A DNA stretch of 7,312 nt from Bacteroidales bacterium (GTDB taxonomy: Bacteria > Bacteroidota > Bacteroidia > Bacteroidales > UBA12481): contig JAQWAJ010000079.1 in NCBI GenBank assembly GCA_028707745.1, forward strand, positions 1 to 7,312. The letters run 5' to 3'. Position 1 is the stretch's first letter; each line of letters starts with the position of its first letter. Below are positions 1-5,140 of the stretch, piece by piece. A program made the translations under genes and the position numbers. Under the pieces are notes generated by a model. The model saw nothing but the letters and a program-made list of their open reading frames with translations, had not been told where the DNA came from and did no database searches.

Positions 1-2
1 CC

Positions 3-146
3 GGGGCAAAGAAACGCTGGAAGGAGACCTGCTCCAACCTTCGTTCACCAGAACACTATGAGGCATGTCGTATCTATACCCTCGAAAGCGGTGATGCAGT
101 AAACATCAGCGATGTTGTTGTCTTTATCAAAGGGGTAAAAAGTTGA
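3..146 (+). CDS. C-terminal end of an unrecognised protein (5' end outside window)
   Basis: This is the only plus-strand frame that stays open from the left edge. It ends in TGA at 144-146 after about 47 codons. The visible protein tail includes KRWKETCSNLRSPEHYEACR and then YTLESGDAVNISDVVVFIKG. It is mixed in polarity, has two cysteines and no membrane segment. I do not recognise the family. Base composition is more balanced than in the AT-rich genes that follow, which fits a different gene of different history. The probable promoter of the next gene overlaps its last codons. Because only the tail is visible, it could also be a chance open frame. Confidence 0.45.
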   Translation, partial: GAKKRWKETCSNLRSPEHYEACRIYTLESGDAVNISDVVVFIKGVKS

Positions 147-178
147 ATTGGACATAGACATTAATTTTTGTATATTTA
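147..178 (+). promoter_or_regulatory. Bacteroidota-type promoter for the rnk-like gene
   Basis: ATTG at 147-150 is followed, after 20 bases, by TATATTTA at 171-178. The Bacteroidota housekeeping consensus is TTTG, about 19-21 bases, TAnnTTTG; the downstream box here matches at all but the last base. Transcription would start near 182-185. That leaves a short leader before the ATG at 193 and places the TTG at 148 upstream of the transcript, so it decides the start of the next gene. Confidence 0.45.
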
Positions 179-192
179 CTTCAAAAAAAGTC

Positions 193-603
193 ATGGAAAA
201 AATAATAATAAATAAGCTTGATTATATCAGAATAAAGCAATGGATCAGTAATGCAAAACAAACTAAGTCTGTTTCAAATGCCGAAGCTGAAAAACTTCTG
301 ATCGAACTGGAAAATGCGAAAATAACTGAACCTGAAAAAATTCCATCGAATGTTGTTACAATGAATTCTATTGTTAAGCTAACGTTTTTAAATAATCAAA
401 AACAGGTTTGCTTTCAATTAGTTTATCCTAATGAAGCGAATTTACAAGAAAATAAAATATCGATTTTTTCGCCTGTTGCAACTGCATTGATTGGTTATAG
501 TGTTGGTGATATCATTGAATGGATTGTTCCTGCCGGTTTAACAAAAATCAGAATTGATGAAATCATTTACCAGCCGGAAGCATCCGGAGATTATCATTTA
601 TAA
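193..603 (+). CDS. Rnk-like GreA/GreB C-terminal-domain protein
   Basis: This is a 136-residue cytoplasmic protein. Residues 1-48 form a short, charged, helical N-terminal part (with NAEAEKLLIELENAK). Residues 53-134 match the GreA/GreB C-terminal (FKBP-like) domain as found in Rnk, regulator of nucleoside diphosphate kinase: VVTMNSIVKL at 54-63, LVYPNEAN at 77-84, ISIFSPVATALIGYSVGD at 89-106, and a YQPEASGDYHL end. Family knowledge: Rnk proteins bind RNA polymerase near the secondary channel but lack the long coiled-coil finger of GreA/GreB, so they are not expected to stimulate transcript cleavage. The N-terminal part here is too short for that finger. I chose the ATG at 193 over the in-frame TTG at 148 because the probable promoter lies between them and the family begins near this point. 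Bacteroidota proteins of this type are often annotated simply as GreA/GreB family elongation factor. Confidence 0.85.
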   Translation: MEKIIINKLDYIRIKQWISNAKQTKSVSNAEAEKLLIELENAKITEPEKIPSNVVTMNSIVKLTFLNNQKQVCFQLVYPNEANLQENKISIFSPVATALIGYSVGDIIEWIVPAGLTKIRIDEIIYQPEASGDYHL

Positions 604-621
604 AAACGAAAGCGTCTTGTA

Positions 622-1167
622 ATGATGAATAAAGGTAATAAAATGATATTGGGGTATATTGCAGGAGGGTTACTGGTTGTTGGATTAATGCCTTCGATAA
701 TTTATTTGCTTACCTGGTTAATGGATAAGTTTTTCAGACTGGAGCTTTTTCATAATCTGGTGGTGCAAGAGATTGTAATTGTATTGCTTTTAATAGTGGG
801 GATAATATTTGGAATTTGGTCATTAGTGGCTCAAAATGCCATTGGAGAAGGAGGACCTTTAGAAATTGGCAATATCGAGATAAGTCCGAAAACAGAGCAT
901 CTGGTGGTAACCGGACCCTATAAATACACGAGGAATCCGATGTTATTCGGAACGTTTTTAATGTATCTTGCTTTTGCGTTTTTCATAAATTCAGCAACCT
1001 CTTTAATATTAGTTTGTGCAATTATTATTTTTATGTTGACCGTTGTTGTAAAAATGGAAGAAAAGAGATTATTAAAGGATTTTGGAAATCAATATGAGGA
1101 ATACCGGAAAAAGGTATCGAAGTTCATCCCATGGTTTCAGAGGGAAAAGGATATTAAAATGATTTAG
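622..1167 (+). CDS. Isoprenylcysteine carboxyl methyltransferase-family membrane protein
   Basis: This is a 181-residue integral membrane protein with hydrophobic segments at roughly 8-33, 47-70, 106-122 and 125-143. The ICMT/PEMT signature is clear: VTGPYKYTRNPM (96-107) is the G-P-Y-x-x-x-R-N-P-M motif, followed by KMEEKRLLKDFGNQYEEYRKKV (within 144-165), the E-E...F-G-x-x-Y-x-x-Y motif. Together these form the S-adenosylmethionine-binding part of the fold. Family knowledge: members methylate carboxyl groups, phospholipids or small lipophilic substrates. In bacteria the substrate is usually unknown, and a true prenylcysteine is unlikely. The gene starts 18 bp after the rnk-like stop and probably shares its transcript. 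ATG codons at 622, 625 and 643 are possible starts; 622 is taken because the reading is open and the first membrane helix is unaffected. Confidence 0.85.
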   Translation: MMNKGNKMILGYIAGGLLVVGLMPSIIYLLTWLMDKFFRLELFHNLVVQEIVIVLLLIVGIIFGIWSLVAQNAIGEGGPLEIGNIEISPKTEHLVVTGPYKYTRNPMLFGTFLMYLAFAFFINSATSLILVCAIIIFMLTVVVKMEEKRLLKDFGNQYEEYRKKVSKFIPWFQREKDIKMI

Positions 1168-1263
1168 CTTTAAGCGACGCAACGGCTCATACATGCAGGC
1201 GTTTGGCATCTTTCATGGATGTAAGAACATAAGGAGGTGTTTGTAAAAAAGCAGTTTTGGAAT

Positions 1264-1270
1264 AAAGGAG
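1264..1270 (+). promoter_or_regulatory. Shine-Dalgarno site of the glycosyltransferase gene
   Basis: AAAGGAG lies 10 bases before the ATG at 1281. It supports that start, which also gives the family-typical N-terminus. Strong Shine-Dalgarno sites are uncommon in Bacteroidota, and the other genes here lack them. A second purine-rich AAGGAGGTG lies upstream at about 1230-1238 but opens only a very short frame. Confidence 0.5.
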
Positions 1271-1280
1271 ATATTATAAT

Positions 1281-2537
1281 ATGGGAATCGTTATAATTAC
1301 TCAAGGTTCTCTTGGTGATGTTCGTCCATTTCTGGCAATTGGAATTGCTTTTCGAAAACAAGGCGATGAAGTTACAGTTTGTGCTCCGGAAAATTTCAGA
1401 GAATTATTTACTTCCCATGGATTCTCATATCATCCTGTCGGGCTAAATTTCCAGGCTATTCTATCTAACGATGAAGCTGATGAAACAGGGAAAAATCTAC
1501 GCAAAAAGAATGTTATACAGCTGGTTATTCAAAGTATATCTGACCAGTTTAAACTATTACCATCTGTAGCAAAAGATGCCAAACTAATTATTGGTAATGG
1601 GCTGGATTTTGCTGGTCGTTCAGTAGCAGAATATTATAAAATCCCTTATTTCATGATAAGCCCAATGCCATTGGCCTTCAAATCGAAGTACCATTCCCCG
1701 ATGACAATACCTCTTCAAAATTTGCCATCATGGCTAAACCGCTTGTTTTGGTGGACTGGAGAATTATCAGGCAGATTACTGTTTTGTAAAAAGATAAATC
1801 GATATAGACGAGAACTGGGACTCGATGACGTAATCAATTACACCGACTTCATGTCGAAAAATGCCATATTAGCTGCTGATCGTATTTTGGCGCCATTACC
1901 GCCAGATTGTAAAAATATCTCTCAAATCGGATTTTTGGATTATGATGAAGGGATTGAGCTTGACGAAAAAATAATTGACTTCATCAATGCTGGCGCACCT
2001 CCAATCTATATAGGATTCGGAAGCATGGGCGATCCTTCTTCGGAAAAAACAAAAATAATTTTGCAGAGATTATTGGACGTTAAAGAACTTCGTTTCATTA
2101 TATCAAAAGGTTGGGCTAACCTGAATATAGAAACCACCAGAACGAATGCTTTATTCATTGATCATGTTCCATTCGCAAAGTTGTTCCCCAAAATGTCAAT
2201 ACTCGTTCATCATGGAGGAGCAGGGACAACGTGTACAGCCGTAAGGGCTGGTATTCCACAAATTATCATTCCTCACGGATTGGATCAGTTCTATTGGGGC
2301 AACCGTGTTCGTGCCTTAAAAATCGGAGTCGCACCAATACCCCGAAAAAAACTTACCAGTAAGAAGCTGATAAAAGCTATTTACGAGGTTATTGATAATC
2401 AAGAATACAGGGAGAATGCAAAAAGAATAGGAAGCATCGGAAGTAAAGAAAATGGCGTTGAAGAAGCACTACAATACATTAAGAAAAATTATTTTTTTAC
2501 AGATTTTAGTTTTATGTCTCCTGGTAATTTCCTGTAA
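1281..2537 (+). CDS. UGT/sterol-glucosyltransferase-like glycosyltransferase (GT1, GT-B fold)
   Basis: This 418-residue enzyme has the GT-B layout. The N-terminal acceptor domain opens with IVIITQGSLGDVRPFLAIG (residues 3-21), the typical T-x-G-S-x-G-D-V-x-P-F start of glycosyltransferase family 28/UGT proteins. The C-terminal nucleotide-sugar domain has IGFGSM (244-249), HHGGAGTT (310-317), and PHGLDQFYWGNRV (331-343), then IPRKKLT (353-359). This pattern is shared with fungal and bacterial sterol 3-beta-glucosyltransferases and macrolide glycosyltransferases. The role is transfer of a sugar from a UDP- or dTDP-sugar to a lipophilic acceptor; donor and acceptor cannot be read from the sequence. 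No signal peptide is seen, so it should act in the cytoplasm or at the inner membrane face. The last 15 or so residues (from about 403, NYFFTDFSF onward) are the out-of-frame reading of the next gene's leader, so the conserved protein ends near 402. Confidence 0.88.
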   Translation: MGIVIITQGSLGDVRPFLAIGIAFRKQGDEVTVCAPENFRELFTSHGFSYHPVGLNFQAILSNDEADETGKNLRKKNVIQLVIQSISDQFKLLPSVAKDAKLIIGNGLDFAGRSVAEYYKIPYFMISPMPLAFKSKYHSPMTIPLQNLPSWLNRLFWWTGELSGRLLFCKKINRYRRELGLDDVINYTDFMSKNAILAADRILAPLPPDCKNISQIGFLDYDEGIELDEKIIDFINAGAPPIYIGFGSMGDPSSEKTKIILQRLLDVKELRFIISKGWANLNIETTRTNALFIDHVPFAKLFPKMSILVHHGGAGTTCTAVRAGIPQIIIPHGLDQFYWGNRVRALKIGVAPIPRKKLTSKKLIKAIYEVIDNQEYRENAKRIGSIGSKENGVEEALQYIKKNYFFTDFSFMSPGNFL

Positions 2538-2880
2538 CAAGGAATCGGACCATAATTCTGATTTGTCGTTAGCTAAAGTGAGTGGATATGTTCAAAAGGG
2601 CCCGTACTTAAACGGAACGAATATTACCATTTCCGAATTGTCAACCCAGTTGGACCCTACGGGGAAAATTTTTACCTCTCAGATTATTGACAACCAGGGT
2701 ACATTTGAAATTACAAATGTTGAACTCGCTTCTCATTATGTTGAGCGTAAAGCCGATGGTTTTTATTTTAATGAAGTAACCAACAAAAATTCCACTTCAC
2801 AATTAACATTGTTTGCATTGTCGGATTTGTCCGATAAAACCAGTTTAAATGTGAATATTTTGTCAACATTGGAGAAAAAT
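2452..2880 (+). pseudogene. Truncated lipoprotein gene (5' 143 codons only)
   Basis: The frame encodes a lipoprotein leader: basic n-region (KKHYNTLRK), hydrophobic core (IIFLQILVLCL) and lipobox LVISC with the lipidated cysteine at residue 28, then the polar linker NKESDHNSD. The mature part starts with VSGYVQKGPYLNGTNITISE and continues with FEITNVELASHYVERKADGF, resembling Bacteroidota surface lipoproteins of unknown function with an N-terminal beta-sandwich. From memory, relatives continue well beyond ILSTLEKN. Here the similarity stops at about 2880; the frame then reads through the antisense of the GH20 gene to a stop at 2998-3000, a tail with no protein-like character. The start is uncertain: ATG 2452 overlaps the glycosyltransferase by 86 bases, and TTG 2458 would give MKKHYN. 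Inference: the gene is broken by a rearrangement, or the window is chimeric here. Confidence 0.7.
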
Positions 2881-2882
2881 AA

Positions 2883-4706
2883 TCACAATAAAATAGCGGC
2901 AAAACTCCATCTCTGCCCCACAAACCGTCTGACCGCCTTAACCTCCACGCTGTTCCAGCCCTTCTTCAGCCTGATAGGAACGGGAGGGCGCATCCAGTAG
3001 AACTGTTCATCGGTGTAGGGGAGGAGTTCCTCGGGGCGGCCCCAGGTGTTGAAATGAAAGGCGTAGGCGCCGGGCTCGTTCCATCGGGGTGGTGGCACGT
3101 CGATGCCATTGATCCGAAGCTCGCCCTGGTTTTCCCATTCACCGGCTTTGCCGATACCACCGGAAATCCGGTTCGACCGGGCCGGAGTTTCAAAACCGAT
3201 CCAGGCATGGATGGTAGTATCGGATTTTGCAAACCATCGGGTACGGGCATAGACCACCTGTCCGGCTGCAGGTTTCACTCCGAATTTCCGTGACCACGAC
3301 TCGAGGTCGATGCTTCCGCCCCAGGCCGGATGCCGGGCCATGCCGGCGGTATCGGTATTCAGCGGCATCGGGGCTGACAGCTGCCATTCCATCGTCGAGG
3401 AAGGGAACCAATAGAAGGGTTGGTCAGATAGCAATCTTGTTTTATGGTCCATCATTCGTTGTTCGAACTCGCGGATGAATGCTCCGGCTTCGCTTTCGGG
3501 TGAAGGCAGGAGGTTTGGATCACCCTCGAACGGAGCGATGGTGCCGGTCCAGAACCGCTCGGCAAACGGCAGCAATCCGTTCAGGAACCCGTTGTGCGGG
3601 GCGATGCGGCTCTTGTCGACCACCCGTACATCGTTCCATAAACACAGGATGCCGCCGAGATGGTGTGGAGAGCGTATCCCGGTATTGTGGAGTATCATCC
3701 GGTATGTGAACACCATAGGATCGAAATAATTGAGGTATCCCATATAAGAGTCGAGGAAGTTGTGTGTGGTACTAATCTTCCCGCCCGGTGTCACTCCTGA
3801 ATCCTGCCATATTTGCCGGATGGTGGCGGGATCACCGGGCAGACCCGGATCCCAGGCGATCACGCGGCGACCGGAGCGGGTCACCAACTCTTCCATAAAA
3901 TGCATGAATGGTCCGGGGTTTGGGATGTGCACCTCATCGGAGCCAATATGAAACCAGGGGCAATCGCTGGCGGGGATCTCGCTGAAGAACTCCTCGAGAC
4001 AACTGGCCAGCACCTGCATTCCCTCGGGGGTCTCCATCCTGAAGCCGAAAGCCTTCTCAAAAAAGGCGCTGTGACCGGGCATGTCGATCTCCGGGATCAC
4101 CGTGATCCCCCGCTCGCGGGCGTATCGAATCACCTCACGGATCTCATCGTATGTATAGAATCGCCCCTCATCCCGACCGGCAATTCCTGTTTTCGGATCG
4201 TTCAGCTGCGGGTAAGCCCGGCACTCGATCCTCCAGCCCGGGTGGTCGGTAAGATGCCAGTGGAACATGTTGACTTTATAGTCAGATAAGATATCCAGAT
4301 ATTCTTTAAGCATCGGCAGTTCCATAAAATTCCGGCCGCAATCGAGCATAAACCCCCGCACCGGAAACTCCGGCCAATCCACGATCCTCACATTCGGCAA
4401 CTGAGTCCCCCTTTCCGTCACCCTCTCCAGCTGCCTCAGCGTCTGCCTCGCCCAGATCACTCCGATATTGTTTTTTGCACGTATCCCGATTTTCCCTCGT
4501 CCGATCTCCAGCACATACGCCTCATCAGTCGGTAATTTCAGCGTACTGTCGAGCGTCACGCGGATCTTTTCTTCAACATTTTCAAACCGGAAAATCCTGT
4601 CGCTGATTTTCTCCATCCGCCGCGGCGCCGGAATCAGGGATTGCCCCGCCACCATTGACGGTAACAGCATCAGGATCAGAACCCATTTCATTTTCGTCAT
4701 CATCAT
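2883..4706 (-). CDS. Secreted beta-N-acetylhexosaminidase, GH20 family
   Basis: With the ATG at 4706 the product is 607 residues; ATGs at 4703, 4700 and 4691 are equally possible. The frame stays open upstream to 4826, but that extension has no signal-peptide character. Signal peptide at about 6-22 (KWVLILMLLPSMVAG, then QS). The GH20 N-terminal accessory domain (about 25-115) includes NNIGVIWARQTLRQL. The TIM-barrel catalytic domain starts at RGFMLDCGRNF (117) and contains FHWHLTDHPGWRIE (148-161), PEIDMPGHS (205-213) and HIGSDEV (253-259). D257-E258 is the acid/base pair of substrate-assisted catalysis. The C-terminal 170 residues form a probable beta-rich accessory domain. Family knowledge: releases terminal GlcNAc or GalNAc from glycans, chitin oligomers or peptidoglycan fragments, in the periplasm or at the surface. 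The third residue of H-x-G-[GS]-D-E is Ser-adjacent (HIGSDE), where HIGGDE is usual. It is GC-rich compared with all neighbours, which suggests transfer from another genome or a foreign segment. Confidence 0.9.
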   Translation of the reverse strand: MMMTKMKWVLILMLLPSMVAGQSLIPAPRRMEKISDRIFRFENVEEKIRVTLDSTLKLPTDEAYVLEIGRGKIGIRAKNNIGVIWARQTLRQLERVTERGTQLPNVRIVDWPEFPVRGFMLDCGRNFMELPMLKEYLDILSDYKVNMFHWHLTDHPGWRIECRAYPQLNDPKTGIAGRDEGRFYTYDEIREVIRYARERGITVIPEIDMPGHSAFFEKAFGFRMETPEGMQVLASCLEEFFSEIPASDCPWFHIGSDEVHIPNPGPFMHFMEELVTRSGRRVIAWDPGLPGDPATIRQIWQDSGVTPGGKISTTHNFLDSYMGYLNYFDPMVFTYRMILHNTGIRSPHHLGGILCLWNDVRVVDKSRIAPHNGFLNGLLPFAERFWTGTIAPFEGDPNLLPSPESEAGAFIREFEQRMMDHKTRLLSDQPFYWFPSSTMEWQLSAPMPLNTDTAGMARHPAWGGSIDLESWSRKFGVKPAAGQVVYARTRWFAKSDTTIHAWIGFETPARSNRISGGIGKAGEWENQGELRINGIDVPPPRWNEPGAYAFHFNTWGRPEELLPYTDEQFYWMRPPVPIRLKKGWNSVEVKAVRRFVGQRWSFAAILL

Positions 4707-4733
4707 ACGAAGGTAGTAACAACTTGTCACGTG

Positions 4734-4754
4734 GTATCCATCCGGCGTACTGCA
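4734..4754 (-). repeat. Arm 1 of a 21 bp imperfect inverted repeat
   Basis: Read on the minus strand this arm is TGCAGTACGCCGGATGGATA plus a final C. It matches 4990-5010 on the plus strand at 19 of 21 positions. It lies 28 bp upstream of the GH20 start. Both arms are outside supported genes. Confidence 0.55.
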
Positions 4755-4762
4755 TCTTGACC

Positions 4763-4781
4763 TACGTTTATGGGCAACGTA
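4763..4781. repeat. Small dyad TACGTT-N7-AACGTA upstream of the GH20 gene
   Basis: Two perfect 6-base half-sites are separated by TATGGGC, about 57 bases upstream of the GH20 start. The size would suit a dimeric regulator's operator, but no regulator gene is nearby and a dyad of this length can arise by chance. Confidence 0.25.
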
Positions 4782-4896
4782 ACTTGTCGCCCAAAAGAAT
4801 TTATGAAAAACGATTTTCGACTTCACAAGGTCTTGGCTTTGCGGTCACGAACAACAGAAAATTTCTCCGGAGCATTTCTCACTAAAAAGAAACAGG

Positions 4897-4927
4897 CCGG
4901 TATCTGATTGATCTGCTTCCAGACCGG
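4897..4927 (-). terminator. Possible minus-strand terminator-like hairpin
   Basis: CCGG (4897-4900) pairs with CCGG (4924-4927), and TCTG (4903-4906) with CAGA (4920-4923), with a 2-base bulge and a 13-base loop. On the minus strand the stem is followed by CCTGTTTCTTTTT, a T-rich but interrupted tail. No minus-strand gene is visible to its right, so what it would terminate is unclear. Confidence 0.22.
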
Positions 4928-4989
4928 TGGGGTAAGTAATCCATCACCAAAACCCGACAACCTATATTGTTGAAAAATCGATTAGTCGG

Positions 4990-5010
4990 TGCATTACGCC
5001 GGACGGATAC
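4990..5010 (+). repeat. Arm 2 of a 21 bp imperfect inverted repeat
   Basis: This arm begins TGCATTACGCCGGACGGATA and matches the minus strand of 4734-4754 at 19 of 21 positions. In matching frames both arms read R-C-x-T-P-D-G-Y, and limited similarity continues past the DNA repeat, so they may be remnants of one repeated element. Confidence 0.55.
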
Positions 5011-5081
5011 TTTATAACGGGAAAATATTAAGCCATCATCCAATCAGCAATACGCGCATTGAAAACATAATGGTCACATTA

Positions 5082-5089
5082 TTAAAATA
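5082..5089. repeat. Left copy of the 8 bp target-site duplication
   Basis: TTAAAATA directly abuts the left terminal repeat of the IS and is repeated exactly at 6377-6384. An 8 bp AT-rich duplication is what ISL3-family transposition produces. Confidence 0.93.
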
Positions 5090-5115
5090 GGCTCTTCGCC
5101 GTTTTTTGTGGGTAG
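5090..5115 (+). repeat. IS left terminal inverted repeat (IRL)
   Basis: Starts GGCTCTTCGCC and ends TTGTGGGTAG. Aligned without gaps to the complement of 6351-6376, 20 of 26 positions agree, including an unbroken run of the last ten. Confidence 0.92.
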
Positions 5116-5140
5116 AAGATTTTCAGAGTAACTTAAGGGC

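Larger units (their letters stand above)
4707..5081. other. Region with no supported gene between the GH20 gene and the IS
   Basis: I find no convincing coding gene in these roughly 375 bases. The longest simple candidate is a 34-codon plus-strand frame from ATG 4803 to TGA 4905-4907, without a recognisable motif. The stretch holds the two arms of a 21 bp inverted repeat (4734-4754 and 4990-5010), a dyad TACGTT/AACGTA (4763-4781), a second copy of AACTTGTC (4721-4728 and 4781-4788), and a hairpin at 4897-4927. It should carry the promoter of the GH20 gene (leftward). It also contained whatever lay upstream of the rightward gene at 6407 before the IS entered. Confidence 0.6.

Noticed and set aside
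148..192. TTG start giving a 15-residue longer Rnk-like protein
   Set aside because: The candidate promoter's downstream box (171-178) lies inside this extension, so it would not be transcribed.
1168..1215. Possible integron-cassette-like recombination site after the methyltransferase gene
   Set aside because: No proper GTTRRRY/RYYYAAC core pair and no integrase nearby; the resemblance is superficial.
1170..1361. 63-codon minus-strand frame over the glycosyltransferase start
   Set aside because: It overlaps the conserved N-terminus of the glycosyltransferase and has no protein-like pattern.
3054..4289. Several open frames on the plus strand and an alternative minus frame across 2966-4289, the longest 158 codons
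   Set aside because: They are antisense or out-of-frame readings of the GC-rich GH20 gene, with arginine/proline-rich low-quality sequence and no domain signature.
4707..4826. 40-residue N-terminal extension of the GH20 protein
   Set aside because: It places charged and cysteine-containing sequence before a good signal peptide and includes the inverted-repeat arm, so a start at 4706-4691 is preferred.
4803..4907. 34-codon plus-strand frame starting MKNDFRLHKV
   Set aside because: It is short, without a clear ribosome site or known motif, and ends in an ordinary stop; not enough to call a gene.
5105..5136. Promoter candidate TTTG, 20 bases, TAACTTAA before the transposase
   Set aside because: The predicted transcription start would fall at the ATG itself, leaving no leader; the match is also weak.
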